This document shows, one piece after another, positions 35,975 to 44,918 of a stretch of DNA of 64,000 nt (position 1 is its first letter; each line of letters opens with the position of its first letter). The stretch is from Phytohabitans maris (GTDB lineage: Bacteria > Actinomycetota > Actinomycetes > Mycobacteriales > Micromonosporaceae). Below the pieces are notes generated by a model. It ran no database searches. It was not told the DNA's origin and was given only the letters and a program-made list of their open reading frames with translations. Location: contig NZ_JAVHUY010000004.1 of assembly GCF_031085175.1 (NCBI RefSeq), positions 124,001 to 188,000 on the forward strand, written 5' to 3'. The translations under genes and the position numbers were made by a program.

Positions 35975-36289
35975 TCAACGCCACCGGTCCGCCCGGCTCA
36001 GCCGCGCGTTGAGCTTGCGCTGCGCCAGGTCGACCGCCTCGGTGAAGGTGGGCGCGGCCGCCGACACGTGGATGTCCACACCGGACACGTCGGCGTGCAC
36101 CGCAACGGTGTACGGCCGCGGCGTGCCGGCAGCCCCGGCCCGGCCGAGGTTCAGCTTCACGAACAGCACCGGCCGTGGCGCGTGCTCCAGCGCGGCGGTC
36201 ACCTTCCGGCGGGCGTACTCCACGAGACCGGGCCGGATCGGGCCGTGCACGTACACCTGGGGCTGTGCCGGCGCGACAACTCTGCTCAT
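35975..36289 (-). CDS. short HPF/RaiA-like ribosome hibernation factor
   Basis: 104 aa from an ATG. It shows the S30AE/HPF N-domain pattern: an alpha-helical LVEYARRKVTAALEHA, the strand VLFVKLNLGR, VAVHADVSGVDIHVSAAAPTFTEAVDLAQRKLNARL and a basic end. It lacks the C-terminal dimerisation domain of long HPFs, so it would bind single 30S/70S particles. In mycobacteria a DosR-regulated ribosome-associated factor serves stasis. It is the first gene of the HPF/acyl-CoA-synthetase unit, under two DosR-like boxes. Confidence 0.82.
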   Translation of the reverse strand: MSRVVAPAQPQVYVHGPIRPGLVEYARRKVTAALEHAPRPVLFVKLNLGRAGAAGTPRPYTVAVHADVSGVDIHVSAAAPTFTEAVDLAQRKLNARLSRADRWR

Positions 36290-36358
36290 CGCGGATCCCC
36301 TTCCCAAGCCGAAGATCGTCTGTGCGACCACCATCGCCCGAAGCGCGCGACCCGCCCA

Positions 36359-36394
36359 GGGCCGCCCGTCCCGGCCGCCACGGTCGTTGGTCCC
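36359..36394. promoter_or_regulatory. two DosR-like boxes between HPF and CBS-BON genes
   Basis: On the minus strand, GGGACGGGCGGCCC (36359-36372) and GGGACCAACGACCG (36381-36394) are 22 bp apart, two helical turns. They lie 70 and 92 nt upstream of the HPF start and 97-119 nt upstream of the CBS-BON start, so both divergent genes may respond. Confidence 0.62.
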
Positions 36395-36490
36395 AGGGGG
36401 CGCGGTAGGTCGGCTCTGACCCGTCGGCACGACCCGGTCGTACGGTCGGACCGAGGGACGAAGTGTGACGGACGGAAAGCGAGGCGGACG

Positions 36491-37171
36491 ATGAAGCTGT
36501 GGACGGTGGCCGATGTCATGACCACGGACGTCGCCACGGTGAAGGAAGGCACGCCCTACCGGGACATCGTCGACATCCTGACCGCGCGGCAGGTCAGCGC
36601 GGTACCGGTGGTCGACGACTTCGAACGGGTGCTCGGCGTGGTGTCGGAGGCGGACCTCCTGCACAAGATCGAGACCGAGGGGCATCCGGCGACGCGCCGG
36701 GTGTTCGAGGGCCGGCGCCGCCGCGCCGCCCGGACCAAGGCGACCGCCCTGGTCGCCCGCGACCTGATGACCGTGCCCGCGGTCACCGCCGTGCCGCACA
36801 CCCTGATCCCGGCCGCCGCCCGGCGCATGGACACCGAGCACGTCAAGCGGCTGCCGGTCATCAACGACCTGGGCCGGCTGGTCGGCATCGTCACCCGCGG
36901 CGACCTGCTCAAGGTCCACCTGCGCCCGGACGCCGACATCCGCCGCGACGTCGTCGAGGGGGTGCTGCACCGGGTGCTCGCCATCCGCGACGGCATCGTC
37001 CGGGTCGAGGTGCACGACGGCGTGGTCACGCTGGCCGGCGAACTCGACCGGCACAGCGCCACCGTCACCGCCGTGCGACTGGCACAGGCCGTGGCCGGCG
37101 TGGTCTCCGTCGAGGACCGGCTGACCTTCCTCTTCGACGACACCACCCTGGCCAACACCGGCGTCGCCTAG
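36491..37171 (+). CDS. CBS-pair and BON-domain protein
   Basis: 226 aa from an ATG. Two CBS motifs are present (VADVMTTDVATVKEG and VARDLMTVPAVTAVPH, about residues 6-60 and 92-145). A BON domain (about 150-215: VLHRVLAIRDGIVRVEVHDGVVTLAGELD) follows. CBS pairs bind adenine nucleotides, and BON domains bind phospholipid or partner proteins. CBS proteins such as Hrp1 belong to the DosR regulon. It may be an energy sensor at the membrane; partner unknown. Confidence 0.9.
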   Translation: MKLWTVADVMTTDVATVKEGTPYRDIVDILTARQVSAVPVVDDFERVLGVVSEADLLHKIETEGHPATRRVFEGRRRRAARTKATALVARDLMTVPAVTAVPHTLIPAAARRMDTEHVKRLPVINDLGRLVGIVTRGDLLKVHLRPDADIRRDVVEGVLHRVLAIRDGIVRVEVHDGVVTLAGELDRHSATVTAVRLAQAVAGVVSVEDRLTFLFDDTTLANTGVA

Positions 37172-37494
37172 CGAATCCGTTCCAAGCGGACATGGGCTGC
37201 GACGTCCGTCGTGGTCCGGACCGTCGCGCGGGGGTGCGTTCCCGCGGCCTCACCCTCCGCGGTAGGCAACGTTTGTCCGGCCGTCGCGAGATCCGGGACC
37301 GGGGTGCGCGGCGGATCGTGGTACGGATCCGCCCAGCGAGGGGCGGATCCGTACCACGATCTTTGCCGAGCGCCGCCGTAGGTGGCTTCCGGTGGGGAGT
37401 GCCCGCGGGAGCGAACGGTCCGCGGGCGGCCGCTATCCGGGCGAGGCCCGCCGGGGGTCCGGGCGGGGTCGGCAACCCCCGCCCGGACCCGCTC
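37172..37494. other. 323-nt convergent intergenic region with repeat family B
   Basis: No gene is seen between the CBS-BON and phosphoketolase stops. It contains palindrome B1 (37314-37361) and, upstream, the sequence CCCGCGGCCTCACCCTCCGC (37241-37260) that recurs at 45877-45896 with one change. A further GC-rich dyad around 37438-37490 (GGGTCCGGGCGGGG versus CCCCGCCCGGACCC) is a likely terminator for phosphoketolase. Confidence 0.7.
37314..37361. repeat. dispersed palindrome family B, copy 1
   Basis: A perfect 21-bp inverted repeat (GATCGTGGTACGGATCCGCCC and its complement) has a 6-nt AGCGAG loop. It shares the terminal GATCGTGGTA/TACCACGATC with copies at 45767-45814 and 45952-45999. Placed between convergent genes, it could terminate transcription from both sides. 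Confidence 0.9.
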
Positions 37495-39888
37495 TCACGG
37501 GTTGGTCACGGACTCCGGGTGCACCCAGCGCCACTCGGTGATCTCGGGCGCGTCCTCGCCGTACCGCCGGGTGTAGTCGCGGCAGCGCTGCCGGGCGTCG
37601 ACCATCGCCTGCCGCAGGTGGGCGGCCCGGGTGCCCAGGCCCGGTACCCGGTCGATGACGTCGATGACCAGGTGGAAGCGGTCGAGGTCGTTGAGCATCA
37701 CCATGTCGAACGGCGTGGTCGTGGTCCCCTCCTCCTTGTACCCGCGCACGTGCAGGTTGCGGTGGTTGGCGCGCCGGTAGGTGAGGCGGTGGATGAGCCA
37801 CGGGTAGCCGTGGTAGGCGAAGATGATCGGCTTGTCGGTGGTGAAGACCGTGTCGAACTGCCGGTCGGCCAGCCCGTGCGGGTGCTCGCTCTCCGGCTGC
37901 AGCCGCATCAGGTCGACCACGTTGACCACCCGGACCTTGAGGTCGGGCAGGTGCTGGCGGAGCAGGTCGGCGGCGGCGAGCGTCTCCAGGGTGGGTACGT
38001 CGCCGGCGCAGGCCAGCACCACGTCCGGCTCCTGGCCGTTGTCGCTGCTGGCCCAGTCCCAGATGCCCAGCCCGCGGGTGCAGTGCAGCACGGCCTCGTC
38101 CATCGACAGCCAGTTCGGCGAGGACTGCTTGCCGGCCACCACCACGTTGATGTAGTGCCGGCTGCGCAGGCAGTGGTCCATCGTGGAGAGCAGCGTGTTG
38201 GCGTCCGGCGGCAGGTACACCCGGACGACCTCGGCCTTCTTGTTGACGACGTGGTCGATGAAGCCGGGGTCCTGGTGCGAGAAGCCGTTGTGGTCCTGCC
38301 GCCACACGTGCGACGAGAGCAGGTAGTTGAGCGAGGCGATCGGCCGCCGCCAGGGGATGTGCCGGGTCACCTTGAGCCACTTGGCGTGCTGGTTGAGCAT
38401 CGCGTCGACGATGTGGATGAACGCCTCGTAGCTGGTGAAGATGCCGTGCCGGCCGGTGAGCAGGTAGCCCTCGAGCCAGCCCTGGCACAGGTGCTCGGAG
38501 AGCACCTCCATCACCCGGCCGTCCGGGCCGAGGTGGTCGTCGCCGTCGTACCGCGCGCCGAGGAAGACCCGGTCGGTCACCTCGAACGCGGCGCCGAGCC
38601 GGTTGGAGGCGACCTCGTCGGGGCCGAAGAGCCGGAACCGGTCCGGGTTGGCGCGGACCACGTCGCGGACCCAGCCGCCGAGCACCCGGGCCGCCTCGGC
38701 GGTGGAGCCGCCCGGCTCGTCGACCTCGACCGCGTACTCGCGGAAGTCGGGCAGGACCAGGTCGCGCAGGACCACACCACCGTTGGCGTGCGGGTTGGCG
38801 CTCATCCGCCGCTCACCGGCCGGCGGCAGCGCGGTGAGCTCCGCGACCGGGGCGCCGGTCGGGTCGAAGAGCTCCTCCGGCCGGTACGAGCGCAGCCACT
38901 GCTCCAGCTCGACCAGGTGGGCGGGGTTGTCCCGGACCCCGGCGAGCGGCACCTGGTGGGCCCGGAACGTCCCCTCCACCTGCTGGCCGTCCACCGTGGA
39001 CGGCCCGGTCCAGCCCTTCGGGGTACGCAGGACGATCATCGGCCAGCGCGGCCGGGTCGTGTCGCCGGTGGTGCGGGCGTGCCGCTGGATCGCGGCGATC
39101 TCGTCCAGCGCCCGGTCGAGGGTGGCGGCCAGGAGCTGGTGCACGGCGGCCGGCTCGTCCCCCTCGACGATGTACGGCTCGTAGCCGTACCCGCGCATCA
39201 GCGAGGCCAGGTCGTCGCGGGGGATCCGGTCGAGCACCGTCGGATTGGCGATCTTGTACCCGTTGAGGTGCAGGATCGGCAGCACCGCGCCGTCGCGGGC
39301 CGGGTTGAGGAAGACATTGGAGAGCCAGCTCGTGGCGAGCGGCCCGGTCTCCGCCTCGCCGTCGCCGATCACGCAGGCGACGAGCAGGTCAGGGTTGTCG
39401 AACGCGGCGCCGTACGCGTGCATCAGCGAGTACCCGAGCTCGCCCCCCTCGTGGATCGAGCCGGGCACCTCCGGCGCCACGTGGCTGGGGATGCCGCCGG
39501 GGAACGAGAACTGCCGGAACAGCCGCGCCATGCCGGCCTCGTCGCGGGACACCGACGGGTAGAGTTCGCTGTACGTGCCCTCCAGCCAGGTGTTGGCCAC
39601 GATGGCCGGGCCGCCGTGGCCGGGGCCGGTGACGTAGATCGCGTTGAGGTCACGCGCCACGATCGTGCGGTTGAGGTGGGCGTAGAGCAGGCTCAGGCCG
39701 GGGCTGGTGCCCCAGTGCCCGAGCAGCCGGGGTTTGATGTGCTCCGGGCGCAGCGGCTCGCGCAGGAGCGGGTTGTCGAGCAGGTAGATCTGGCCGACGG
39801 TGAGGTAGTTCGCCGCCCGCCAGTACGCGTCGAGGCGCGCGAGCTCCGCCTCGCTCAGCGGCGCCGCCGTTTCCAGCGTGGTCTCCAT
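37495..39888 (-). CDS. xfp: xylulose-5-phosphate/fructose-6-phosphate phosphoketolase
   Basis: 797 aa from ATG 39888, matching the usual 790-800 aa. The N-terminal [14 protein letters not shown], the ThDP-binding [14 protein letters not shown] and the [10 protein letters not shown] and [18 protein letters not shown] segments are phosphoketolase signatures. It uses ThDP and phosphate to cleave xylulose-5-P or fructose-6-P, giving acetyl-phosphate without redox cost. A DosR-like box is 74 nt upstream. A longer in-frame extension upstream has no homology. Confidence 0.95.
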   Translation of the reverse strand: METTLETAAPLSEAELARLDAYWRAANYLTVGQIYLLDNPLLREPLRPEHIKPRLLGHWGTSPGLSLLYAHLNRTIVARDLNAIYVTGPGHGGPAIVANTWLEGTYSELYPSVSRDEAGMARLFRQFSFPGGIPSHVAPEVPGSIHEGGELGYSLMHAYGAAFDNPDLLVACVIGDGEAETGPLATSWLSNVFLNPARDGAVLPILHLNGYKIANPTVLDRIPRDDLASLMRGYGYEPYIVEGDEPAAVHQLLAATLDRALDEIAAIQRHARTTGDTTRPRWPMIVLRTPKGWTGPSTVDGQQVEGTFRAHQVPLAGVRDNPAHLVELEQWLRSYRPEELFDPTGAPVAELTALPPAGERRMSANPHANGGVVLRDLVLPDFREYAVEVDEPGGSTAEAARVLGGWVRDVVRANPDRFRLFGPDEVASNRLGAAFEVTDRVFLGARYDGDDHLGPDGRVMEVLSEHLCQGWLEGYLLTGRHGIFTSYEAFIHIVDAMLNQHAKWLKVTRHIPWRRPIASLNYLLSSHVWRQDHNGFSHQDPGFIDHVVNKKAEVVRVYLPPDANTLLSTMDHCLRSRHYINVVVAGKQSSPNWLSMDEAVLHCTRGLGIWDWASSDNGQEPDVVLACAGDVPTLETLAAADLLRQHLPDLKVRVVNVVDLMRLQPESEHPHGLADRQFDTVFTTDKPIIFAYHGYPWLIHRLTYRRANHRNLHVRGYKEEGTTTTPFDMVMLNDLDRFHLVIDVIDRVPGLGTRAAHLRQAMVDARQRCRDYTRRYGEDAPEITEWRWVHPESVTNP

Positions 39889-39961
39889 GGGTGCAAGCCT
39901 CTCGCAGGTTGGGGTCGTCAAGGCCGCAATTAGCCTGATCGAGAGGGAGCCAAACCGCACA

Positions 39962-39975
39962 GGGCCATTGGTCCC
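39962..39975. promoter_or_regulatory. DosR-like box upstream of phosphoketolase
   Basis: On the minus strand it reads GGGACCAATGGCCC, a full match to the GGGAC-N4-GGCCC core, 74 nt upstream of the xfp ATG. Confidence 0.7.
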
Positions 39976-40024
39976 GGCCCGAGCGTGCCGCAAGCCCGGG
40001 CCGGTTCACGACGCCACCAGGCGA

Positions 40025-41035
40025 TCAGGGCTGGAGGACCAGGCGGGCCGGGACGCGGCTGGCGAGGACGTCCTCGATCGCGGTGTTGATCTCGTCCAGC
40101 TTGCGGACCTCGTAGATGACCTTGGTACGGCCGGCGGCGTGCAGCGCGAAGACCTCGGCCAGGTCGTCGCGGGTACCCACGATGGAGCCGACCACGGTGA
40201 TGCCCTTGAGCACGGTCTCGAAGATCGGCAGCCGCATCACGTTCTCCTTGGGCAGCGAGACCAGCACGAGCCGGCCACCGCGGCGCAGGGAGGCGTGCGC
40301 CTGCTCCAGCACCTTCGGGTTGGCGGCCACGACCACGGCCACGTCGACGCCGCCGAGCGCGCCGATCGCGGCGACCGGGTCGGTCGCGGCCGCGTTCACC
40401 ACGTCGGTGGCGCCGAGGGAGGCGGCGAGCCGGAGCTTCTCCCCGGTCACGTCGACCGCGACGGTCTGCCCGCCGAAGACCTGGGCGTACTGCAGGGCCA
40501 GGTGCCCGAGCCCGCCGATGCCGAAGATCCCGACCCGGTCACCGGGGTGCACCCGGGCGACCTTGATCGCCTTGTACGTCGTGACGCCGGCGCAGGTCAG
40601 CGGCGCCGCCTCGACCGGGTCGACCCCGTCCGGTACGCGCACGGCGTAGCGGGCCGCGGCGACCGCGTACTCGGCGTGGCCGCCGTCGATCGAGTAGCCG
40701 GTGTTCTGCTGCGCCTCGCAGAGCGTCTCCCAGCCGCTGACGCAGTAGTGGCAGGTGCCGCAGGCGTAGCCGAGCCAGGGCAGGGCCACCCGGTCGCCGA
40801 CCGCGTGCTCGGTGACGCCGTCGCCGAGCTTCTCCACGATGCCGACACCCTCGTGACCGGGGATGAGCGGCAGGGTGGGCTTGACCGGCCAGTCGCCCCG
40901 CGCGGCGTGGATGTCGGTGTGGCACAGGCCGCTCGCCTCGATCCGGACCAGCAGCTGGCCGGGGCCGGGCGCCGGTACCGGGATGTCCTTGATCTCCAGT
41001 GGCTTGTCGAAGCTGGTTACGACGGACGCGCGCAT
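40025..41035 (-). CDS. adhP: AdhP-type zinc alcohol dehydrogenase
   Basis: 336 aa from ATG 41035, with AAGGAGAAGAAG upstream. Catalytic zinc ligands are in SGLCHTDIHAA and IPGHEGVG. The structural-zinc loop ACGTCHYCVSGWETLC and the NAD Rossmann motif GIGGLGHLALQ are clear. It interconverts ethanol and acetaldehyde with NAD(H) and could reoxidise NADH during fermentation. It is the last gene of the ppdK unit; its start region overlaps the preceding small gene by 19 nt. Confidence 0.94.
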   Translation of the reverse strand: MRASVVTSFDKPLEIKDIPVPAPGPGQLLVRIEASGLCHTDIHAARGDWPVKPTLPLIPGHEGVGIVEKLGDGVTEHAVGDRVALPWLGYACGTCHYCVSGWETLCEAQQNTGYSIDGGHAEYAVAAARYAVRVPDGVDPVEAAPLTCAGVTTYKAIKVARVHPGDRVGIFGIGGLGHLALQYAQVFGGQTVAVDVTGEKLRLAASLGATDVVNAAATDPVAAIGALGGVDVAVVVAANPKVLEQAHASLRRGGRLVLVSLPKENVMRLPIFETVLKGITVVGSIVGTRDDLAEVFALHAAGRTKVIYEVRKLDEINTAIEDVLASRVPARLVLQP

Positions 41036-41433
41036 CTTCTTCTCCTTGTGCGGGTGGGTGTTTCGAGGACCAGCCGCCGGGCCCGCAGGAGGCGGGCCCA
41101 CCACGGCCGGTCGGCGGTGAGGGCCGGCGCGGGTACGCCCTTGAGGCTCACCCACCCGCCGGGTCCCATGTGGACGGCGCCGATCGCCGGGCGGCGCCGG
41201 CGGGTGAACGCGACCGCGGCGGCCACGACCGCGACGGCCGCGAGGACCTCCCGCAGGTCGTACGCGGGCCGGTAGTGGACGTTCCCGCGGGCGATGACGT
41301 ACGCGCCGATCGGGCGGGCGTAGCCGCGCAGCACCGGTACCAGCGTGACCGGCTCGGAGCCGGCGAGCGCGACCGGCGGTCCCACCGGTTCGGTCGCCGG
41401 ACCCTGGTCCGGGCGGACGATCGTGTCGAGCAT
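41017..41433 (-). CDS. small membrane-associated hypothetical protein
   Basis: 138 aa from an ATG 10 nt after the ppdK stop. It has one convincing hydrophobic segment (VLAAVAVVAAAVAF, about residues 63-77) and a Pro- and Arg-rich C-terminus. The segment RPIGAYVIARGNVHYRPAYDL precedes the membrane helix. No family is recognised. The 3' end overlaps the adhP start by 19 nt, so it is embedded in the same operon. Confidence 0.5.
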   Translation of the reverse strand: MLDTIVRPDQGPATEPVGPPVALAGSEPVTLVPVLRGYARPIGAYVIARGNVHYRPAYDLREVLAAVAVVAAAVAFTRRRRPAIGAVHMGPGGWVSLKGVPAPALTADRPWWARLLRARRLVLETPTRTRRRRCARPS

Positions 41434-41443
41434 GGCGTGTCTC

Positions 41444-44134
41444 CTAACGGCTGTCGGACCCGGCCGCCGCCGACGCGACCGCGGCGCGGCCGGCCTCCAG
41501 GCGGGCCACCGGCACCCGGAACGGGGAGCAGGAGACGTAGTCCAGGCCGATCGCGTGGAAGAAGTGGATCGAGTCCGGGTCGCCGCCGTGCTCGCCGCAG
41601 ACGCCGATCTTCAGGTCCGGGCGGGCCGCCCAGCCCTCGTCGGCGGCCATCCGCACGAGCCGGCCCACGCCGGGCACGTCCAGCGACTCGAACGGCGAGA
41701 CGCCGAAGATGCCCATCCCCAGGTAGCGCGGGAAGAACGTGCCCTCCACGTCGTCCCGGGAGAAGCCCCAGCCGAGCTGGGTCAGGTCGTTCGTGCCGAA
41801 CGAGAAGAACTCCGCCGCACCCGCGATCTCGCCGGCGGTGACCGCCGCCCGGGGCACCTCGATCATCGTGCCGATCCGCACGTGCGGCAGGCCGCCGATC
41901 TCGTCGAGGATGCGTTCCGCCTCGGCGCGCACGGCCTCGAGCTCCTGCACGGCCGCGACCAGCGGCACCATGATCTCCGGCCGGGGGGAGCGGCCGCGGG
42001 CGGCGCAGTCGGCGGCCGCCTCGGCGATCGCCCGCACCTGCATGGCGAAGAGGCCGGGCACGACCAGGCCGAGCCGCACGCCGCGCAGCCCCAGCATCGG
42101 GTTCTGCTCGTGCATCCGCCGCACCGCGCCGAGCAGGGCGCCGTCCCGCCCCGGGTCCTGGCCGAGCGCCTCGGCCCGGGCCACCTTCGCGGTCAGCTCC
42201 TCCAGCGGGGGCAGGAACTCGTGCAGCGGCGGGTCGATCAGCCGCACGGTGACCGGCAGCCCGTCCATCGCCTCGAAGATCTCCACGAAGTCGGCCCGCT
42301 GCAAGGGAAGCAGCGCGGCCAGCGCCGCCTCCCGCTCGCCGTCCGCGTCGGCCGCGGTCTCGGCCAGGATGAGGCGCTCCACCAGGGCGCGGCGCTCGCC
42401 GAGGAACATGTGCTCGGTGCGGCACAGGCCGATCCCCTCGGCCCCGAACCGCCGCGCCCGCGCCGCGTCGCCACCGGTGTCGGCGTTCGCCCGGACCTCC
42501 ATCCGCCGCGACCGGTCGGCGTGCAGCATCAGCCGGTGAACGGCGTCGAGCAGCGCGTCCTGCCCGGCCGGCTCCTCGCCCTCGAAGTAGCGGGCGACGG
42601 GGGAGGGGTGCACCGGCACCTCGCCGAGGAAGACCTCGCCGGTGGCGCCGTCGATCGAGACGACGTCCCCTTCGGACACGACCGTACCGTCCACAGTGAA
42701 CCGTGCACTGTCGGTGTCCACGTCGAGCGCGTCCGCGCCGCAGACGCAGGTCTTGCCCATGCCCCGGGCCACCACGGCGGCGTGCGACGTCTTGCCGCCG
42801 CGCGAGGTGAGGATGCCCTGCGCGGCGATCATGCCGGGCAGGTCGTCCGGGTTGGTCTCCCGCCGGACCAGGATGACCTTGTCGCCGGCGGTGGCGCGCT
42901 CGGCCGCGCGGGCCGCGTCGAACACCACCCGGCCGCTGGCCGCGCCGGGGGAGGCCGGCACGCCGACCGCGAGCGGCTCGGGTGCGGCCGCGCGGTCGAA
43001 GCGGGGGAACATCAGCTGGGCCAGCTGCGCGCCGGTGACCCGGCGCAGCGCCTCGTCCAGGTCGATGACGCCCTCGTCGACGAGCTGGGCGGCGATCGTG
43101 AACGCGGCGGCCGGGGTGCGCTTGCCCACCCGGGTCTGCAGCATCCACAGCTTGCCCCGCTCGATGGTGAACTCGATGTCGCACAGGTCGCGGTAGTGGT
43201 GCTCCAGCTTGTCCATGATGGACAGCAGCTGGTGGTGGCTGTGCCGGTCGATCCGTTCCAGCTCCTGCAGCGGCACGGTGTTGCGGATCCCGGCGACGAC
43301 GTCCTCGCCCTGCGCGTTGGCGAGGTAGTCGCCGTACACGCCGCGCACGCCGGTGGCCGGGTCGCGGGTGAACGCCACGCCGGTACCGGAGTCGGGGCCG
43401 AGGTTGCCGAAGACCATCGCCATCACGTTCACGGCGGTACCGAGGTCCTGCGGGATCCGCTCCTGCCGGCGGTACAGCACGGCCCGCTCGGTGTTCCACG
43501 ACTTGAAGACCGCCTCGATCGCCAGGTACAGCTGCTCGTGCGGCGCCTGCGGGAACTCGCGGCCGGTGTGGTCGTGGAAGACCTTCTTGTACGCGTCGAC
43601 GAGGTGCCGCAGGTCGGCGGTGCTGAGCTCGGCGTCCGTGGCGACGCCGGCGTGGCTCTTGTGCGCGTCGAGCTCGTGCTCGAACGCCTCGCCCGGCACC
43701 CCGCACACCGTCTTGCCGAACATGCCGATCAGCCGCCGGTACGAGTCCCACGCGAACCGCGGGTCGCCGCTCTGCGCGGCCAGGCCCTGCACGCTCACGT
43801 CGGTCAGCCCGATGTCCAGGACGGTGTCCATCATGCCGGGCATGGAAAACTTCCCGCCGGAGCGGACGGAGAGCAGCAGCGGGTTGGCCGGGTCGCCGAG
43901 CGCCTTCCCCAGCCGCTCCTCGACCAGCTGCAGGTGGGCGTTCACCTGGTCGAACAGCCCGTCCGGCACGGTGCCGCCGGCCAGGTAGGCGCGGCACGCC
44001 TCGGTGCTGATCGTGAACCCCGGTGGCACCGGCAGCCCCAGCCGGGTCATCTCGGCGAGGTTGGCGCCCTTGCCACCCAGCAGGTCCTTGAGGTCTTTTC
44101 CACCCTCCACGAAGTCGAACACGTACTTGGGCAT
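41444..44134 (-). CDS. ppdK: pyruvate, phosphate dikinase
   Basis: 896 aa from ATG 44134, preferred over the adjacent GTG because GAGAGGCGG lies 7 nt upstream. The ATP-grasp N-domain begins KYVFDFVEGGKDLKDLLGGKG. The phosphohistidine is His451 in TSRGGKTSHAAVVARGMGK. The C-terminal barrel contains GLCRTEHMF and VCGEHGGDP. It reversibly converts pyruvate, ATP and phosphate to PEP, AMP and PPi. In hypoxia it may regenerate PEP or gain energy from PPi. A perfect palindromic DosR-like box is 94 nt upstream. Confidence 0.96.
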   Translation of the reverse strand: MPKYVFDFVEGGKDLKDLLGGKGANLAEMTRLGLPVPPGFTISTEACRAYLAGGTVPDGLFDQVNAHLQLVEERLGKALGDPANPLLLSVRSGGKFSMPGMMDTVLDIGLTDVSVQGLAAQSGDPRFAWDSYRRLIGMFGKTVCGVPGEAFEHELDAHKSHAGVATDAELSTADLRHLVDAYKKVFHDHTGREFPQAPHEQLYLAIEAVFKSWNTERAVLYRRQERIPQDLGTAVNVMAMVFGNLGPDSGTGVAFTRDPATGVRGVYGDYLANAQGEDVVAGIRNTVPLQELERIDRHSHHQLLSIMDKLEHHYRDLCDIEFTIERGKLWMLQTRVGKRTPAAAFTIAAQLVDEGVIDLDEALRRVTGAQLAQLMFPRFDRAAAPEPLAVGVPASPGAASGRVVFDAARAAERATAGDKVILVRRETNPDDLPGMIAAQGILTSRGGKTSHAAVVARGMGKTCVCGADALDVDTDSARFTVDGTVVSEGDVVSIDGATGEVFLGEVPVHPSPVARYFEGEEPAGQDALLDAVHRLMLHADRSRRMEVRANADTGGDAARARRFGAEGIGLCRTEHMFLGERRALVERLILAETAADADGEREAALAALLPLQRADFVEIFEAMDGLPVTVRLIDPPLHEFLPPLEELTAKVARAEALGQDPGRDGALLGAVRRMHEQNPMLGLRGVRLGLVVPGLFAMQVRAIAEAAADCAARGRSPRPEIMVPLVAAVQELEAVRAEAERILDEIGGLPHVRIGTMIEVPRAAVTAGEIAGAAEFFSFGTNDLTQLGWGFSRDDVEGTFFPRYLGMGIFGVSPFESLDVPGVGRLVRMAADEGWAARPDLKIGVCGEHGGDPDSIHFFHAIGLDYVSCSPFRVPVARLEAGRAAVASAAAGSDSR

Positions 44135-44227
44135 CACCGGCCGCCTCTCGCTCGACGCAGGTCGTCACTTCCGGTGGTACCAAGGCGGAGGCGGCGTCTC
44201 CCAGTGCCGAAGGGAACCGACCAGCTC

Positions 44228-44241
44228 GGGACCTTGGTCCC
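44228..44241. promoter_or_regulatory. perfectly palindromic DosR-like box upstream of ppdK
   Basis: TCGGGACCTTGGTCCCGA is nearly an 18-bp perfect palindrome (core 44228-44241), matching the extended SGGGAC-N4-GTCCCS form of the DosR box, 94 nt upstream of ppdK. Confidence 0.72.
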
Positions 44242-44296
44242 GAGGCCGGCCGCGGCCGGGGTAATGTGGTCGGGACGACGCGATCCCGGCGTCGCG

Positions 44297-44390
44297 CGGC
44301 GGTGGGGCCCGCCGACCCCCCCGGGGGTAAACCGCGCCGACCGCCAACGGTCCCTACCGGCAAGCCGACCATGCGTGCTGGTAGGAGGAG
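44297..44390 (+). promoter_or_regulatory. probable fluoride (crcB) riboswitch with inserted hairpin and Shine-Dalgarno-pairing platform
   Basis: The leader can be aligned to the known crcB aptamer. CGGC (44297-44300) and GCCG (44311-44314) enclose GGTGGGGCCC. AAACCG follows at 44329-44334. GGTCCC (44349-44354) can pair with GGGGCC, and it is followed by TACCGG. An extra 14-nt self-complementary block of C and G (44315-44328) sits where the aptamer normally runs straight into the AAAC segment. Downstream, CCTACCGGC (44353-44361) is complementary to GCTGGTAGG (44377-44385), which overlaps the Shine-Dalgarno AGGAGG. Aptamer and sequestering helix are therefore mutually exclusive, as a translational switch requires. 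Position directly before two fluoride-channel genes supports the call. Confidence 0.72.
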
Positions 44391-44393
44391 CGC

Positions 44394-44918
44394 ATGACCG
44401 ACCCCGCCCGGAGCGTCGACCCGGACGTCGATCTCCACATCCCCGGCCAGCGGCGCGAGCTGAGCCCCAGCCCGTGGCCGGTGCTCGTGGCCGTCTCGGC
44501 CGGCGGCGTGCTCGGCGCCCTGGCCCGGTACGGGCTCGCCGAGGCGGTCCCGCGCCCGCCCGGCGGGTTCCCCTGGGCGACGTTCGCGGCGAACCTCTCC
44601 GGTTGCCTGCTCATCGGCGTCCTCATGGCCCTGGTCGACCAGGTGTGGAGCGGCCGGCGCCTGATCCGCCCGTTCCTCGGCGTCGGTGTGCTCGGCGGCT
44701 ACACGACCTTCTCCACGTACGTCGTCGACACCCAGCGCACCGTCGCCGACGGCGCCCCGGGCACCGCCCTGCTCTACCTGGCCGCGACGATGGCCGGCGC
44801 GCTGCTCGCGGTCTGGGCCGGCACCGCCGCGACCGGCGCCGCGCTCGCCCGCCGGTCCCGCCCCGCCGACCAGGAGCGCTACGCCGTCGCCGGCCAGGCC
44901 CGGGAGACCGGCCGGTGA
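44394..44918 (+). CDS. crcB: CrcB/Fluc fluoride channel subunit 1
   Basis: 174 aa from ATG 44394, 4 nt after AGGAGGAG. Four membrane segments are visible. Family motifs are GGVLGALARYGLA, FPWATFAANLSGC and GGYTTFSTYVVDT, the last holding the Phe/Thr/Ser residues that line the pore. Fluc channels are dual-topology dimers that leak fluoride out of the cell. Two unequal adjacent genes usually form a heterodimer. The 30-residue polar N-terminus and polar C-terminus are longer than average. Confidence 0.93.
   Translation: MTDPARSVDPDVDLHIPGQRRELSPSPWPVLVAVSAGGVLGALARYGLAEAVPRPPGGFPWATFAANLSGCLLIGVLMALVDQVWSGRRLIRPFLGVGVLGGYTTFSTYVVDTQRTVADGAPGTALLYLAATMAGALLAVWAGTAATGAALARRSRPADQERYAVAGQARETGR

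Noticed and set aside
44274-44289. GGGACGACGCGATCCC as a further DosR-like box before crcB
   Set aside because: The half-sites are two bases too far apart for the 14-bp form seen elsewhere in the window, and crcB is better explained by the riboswitch.
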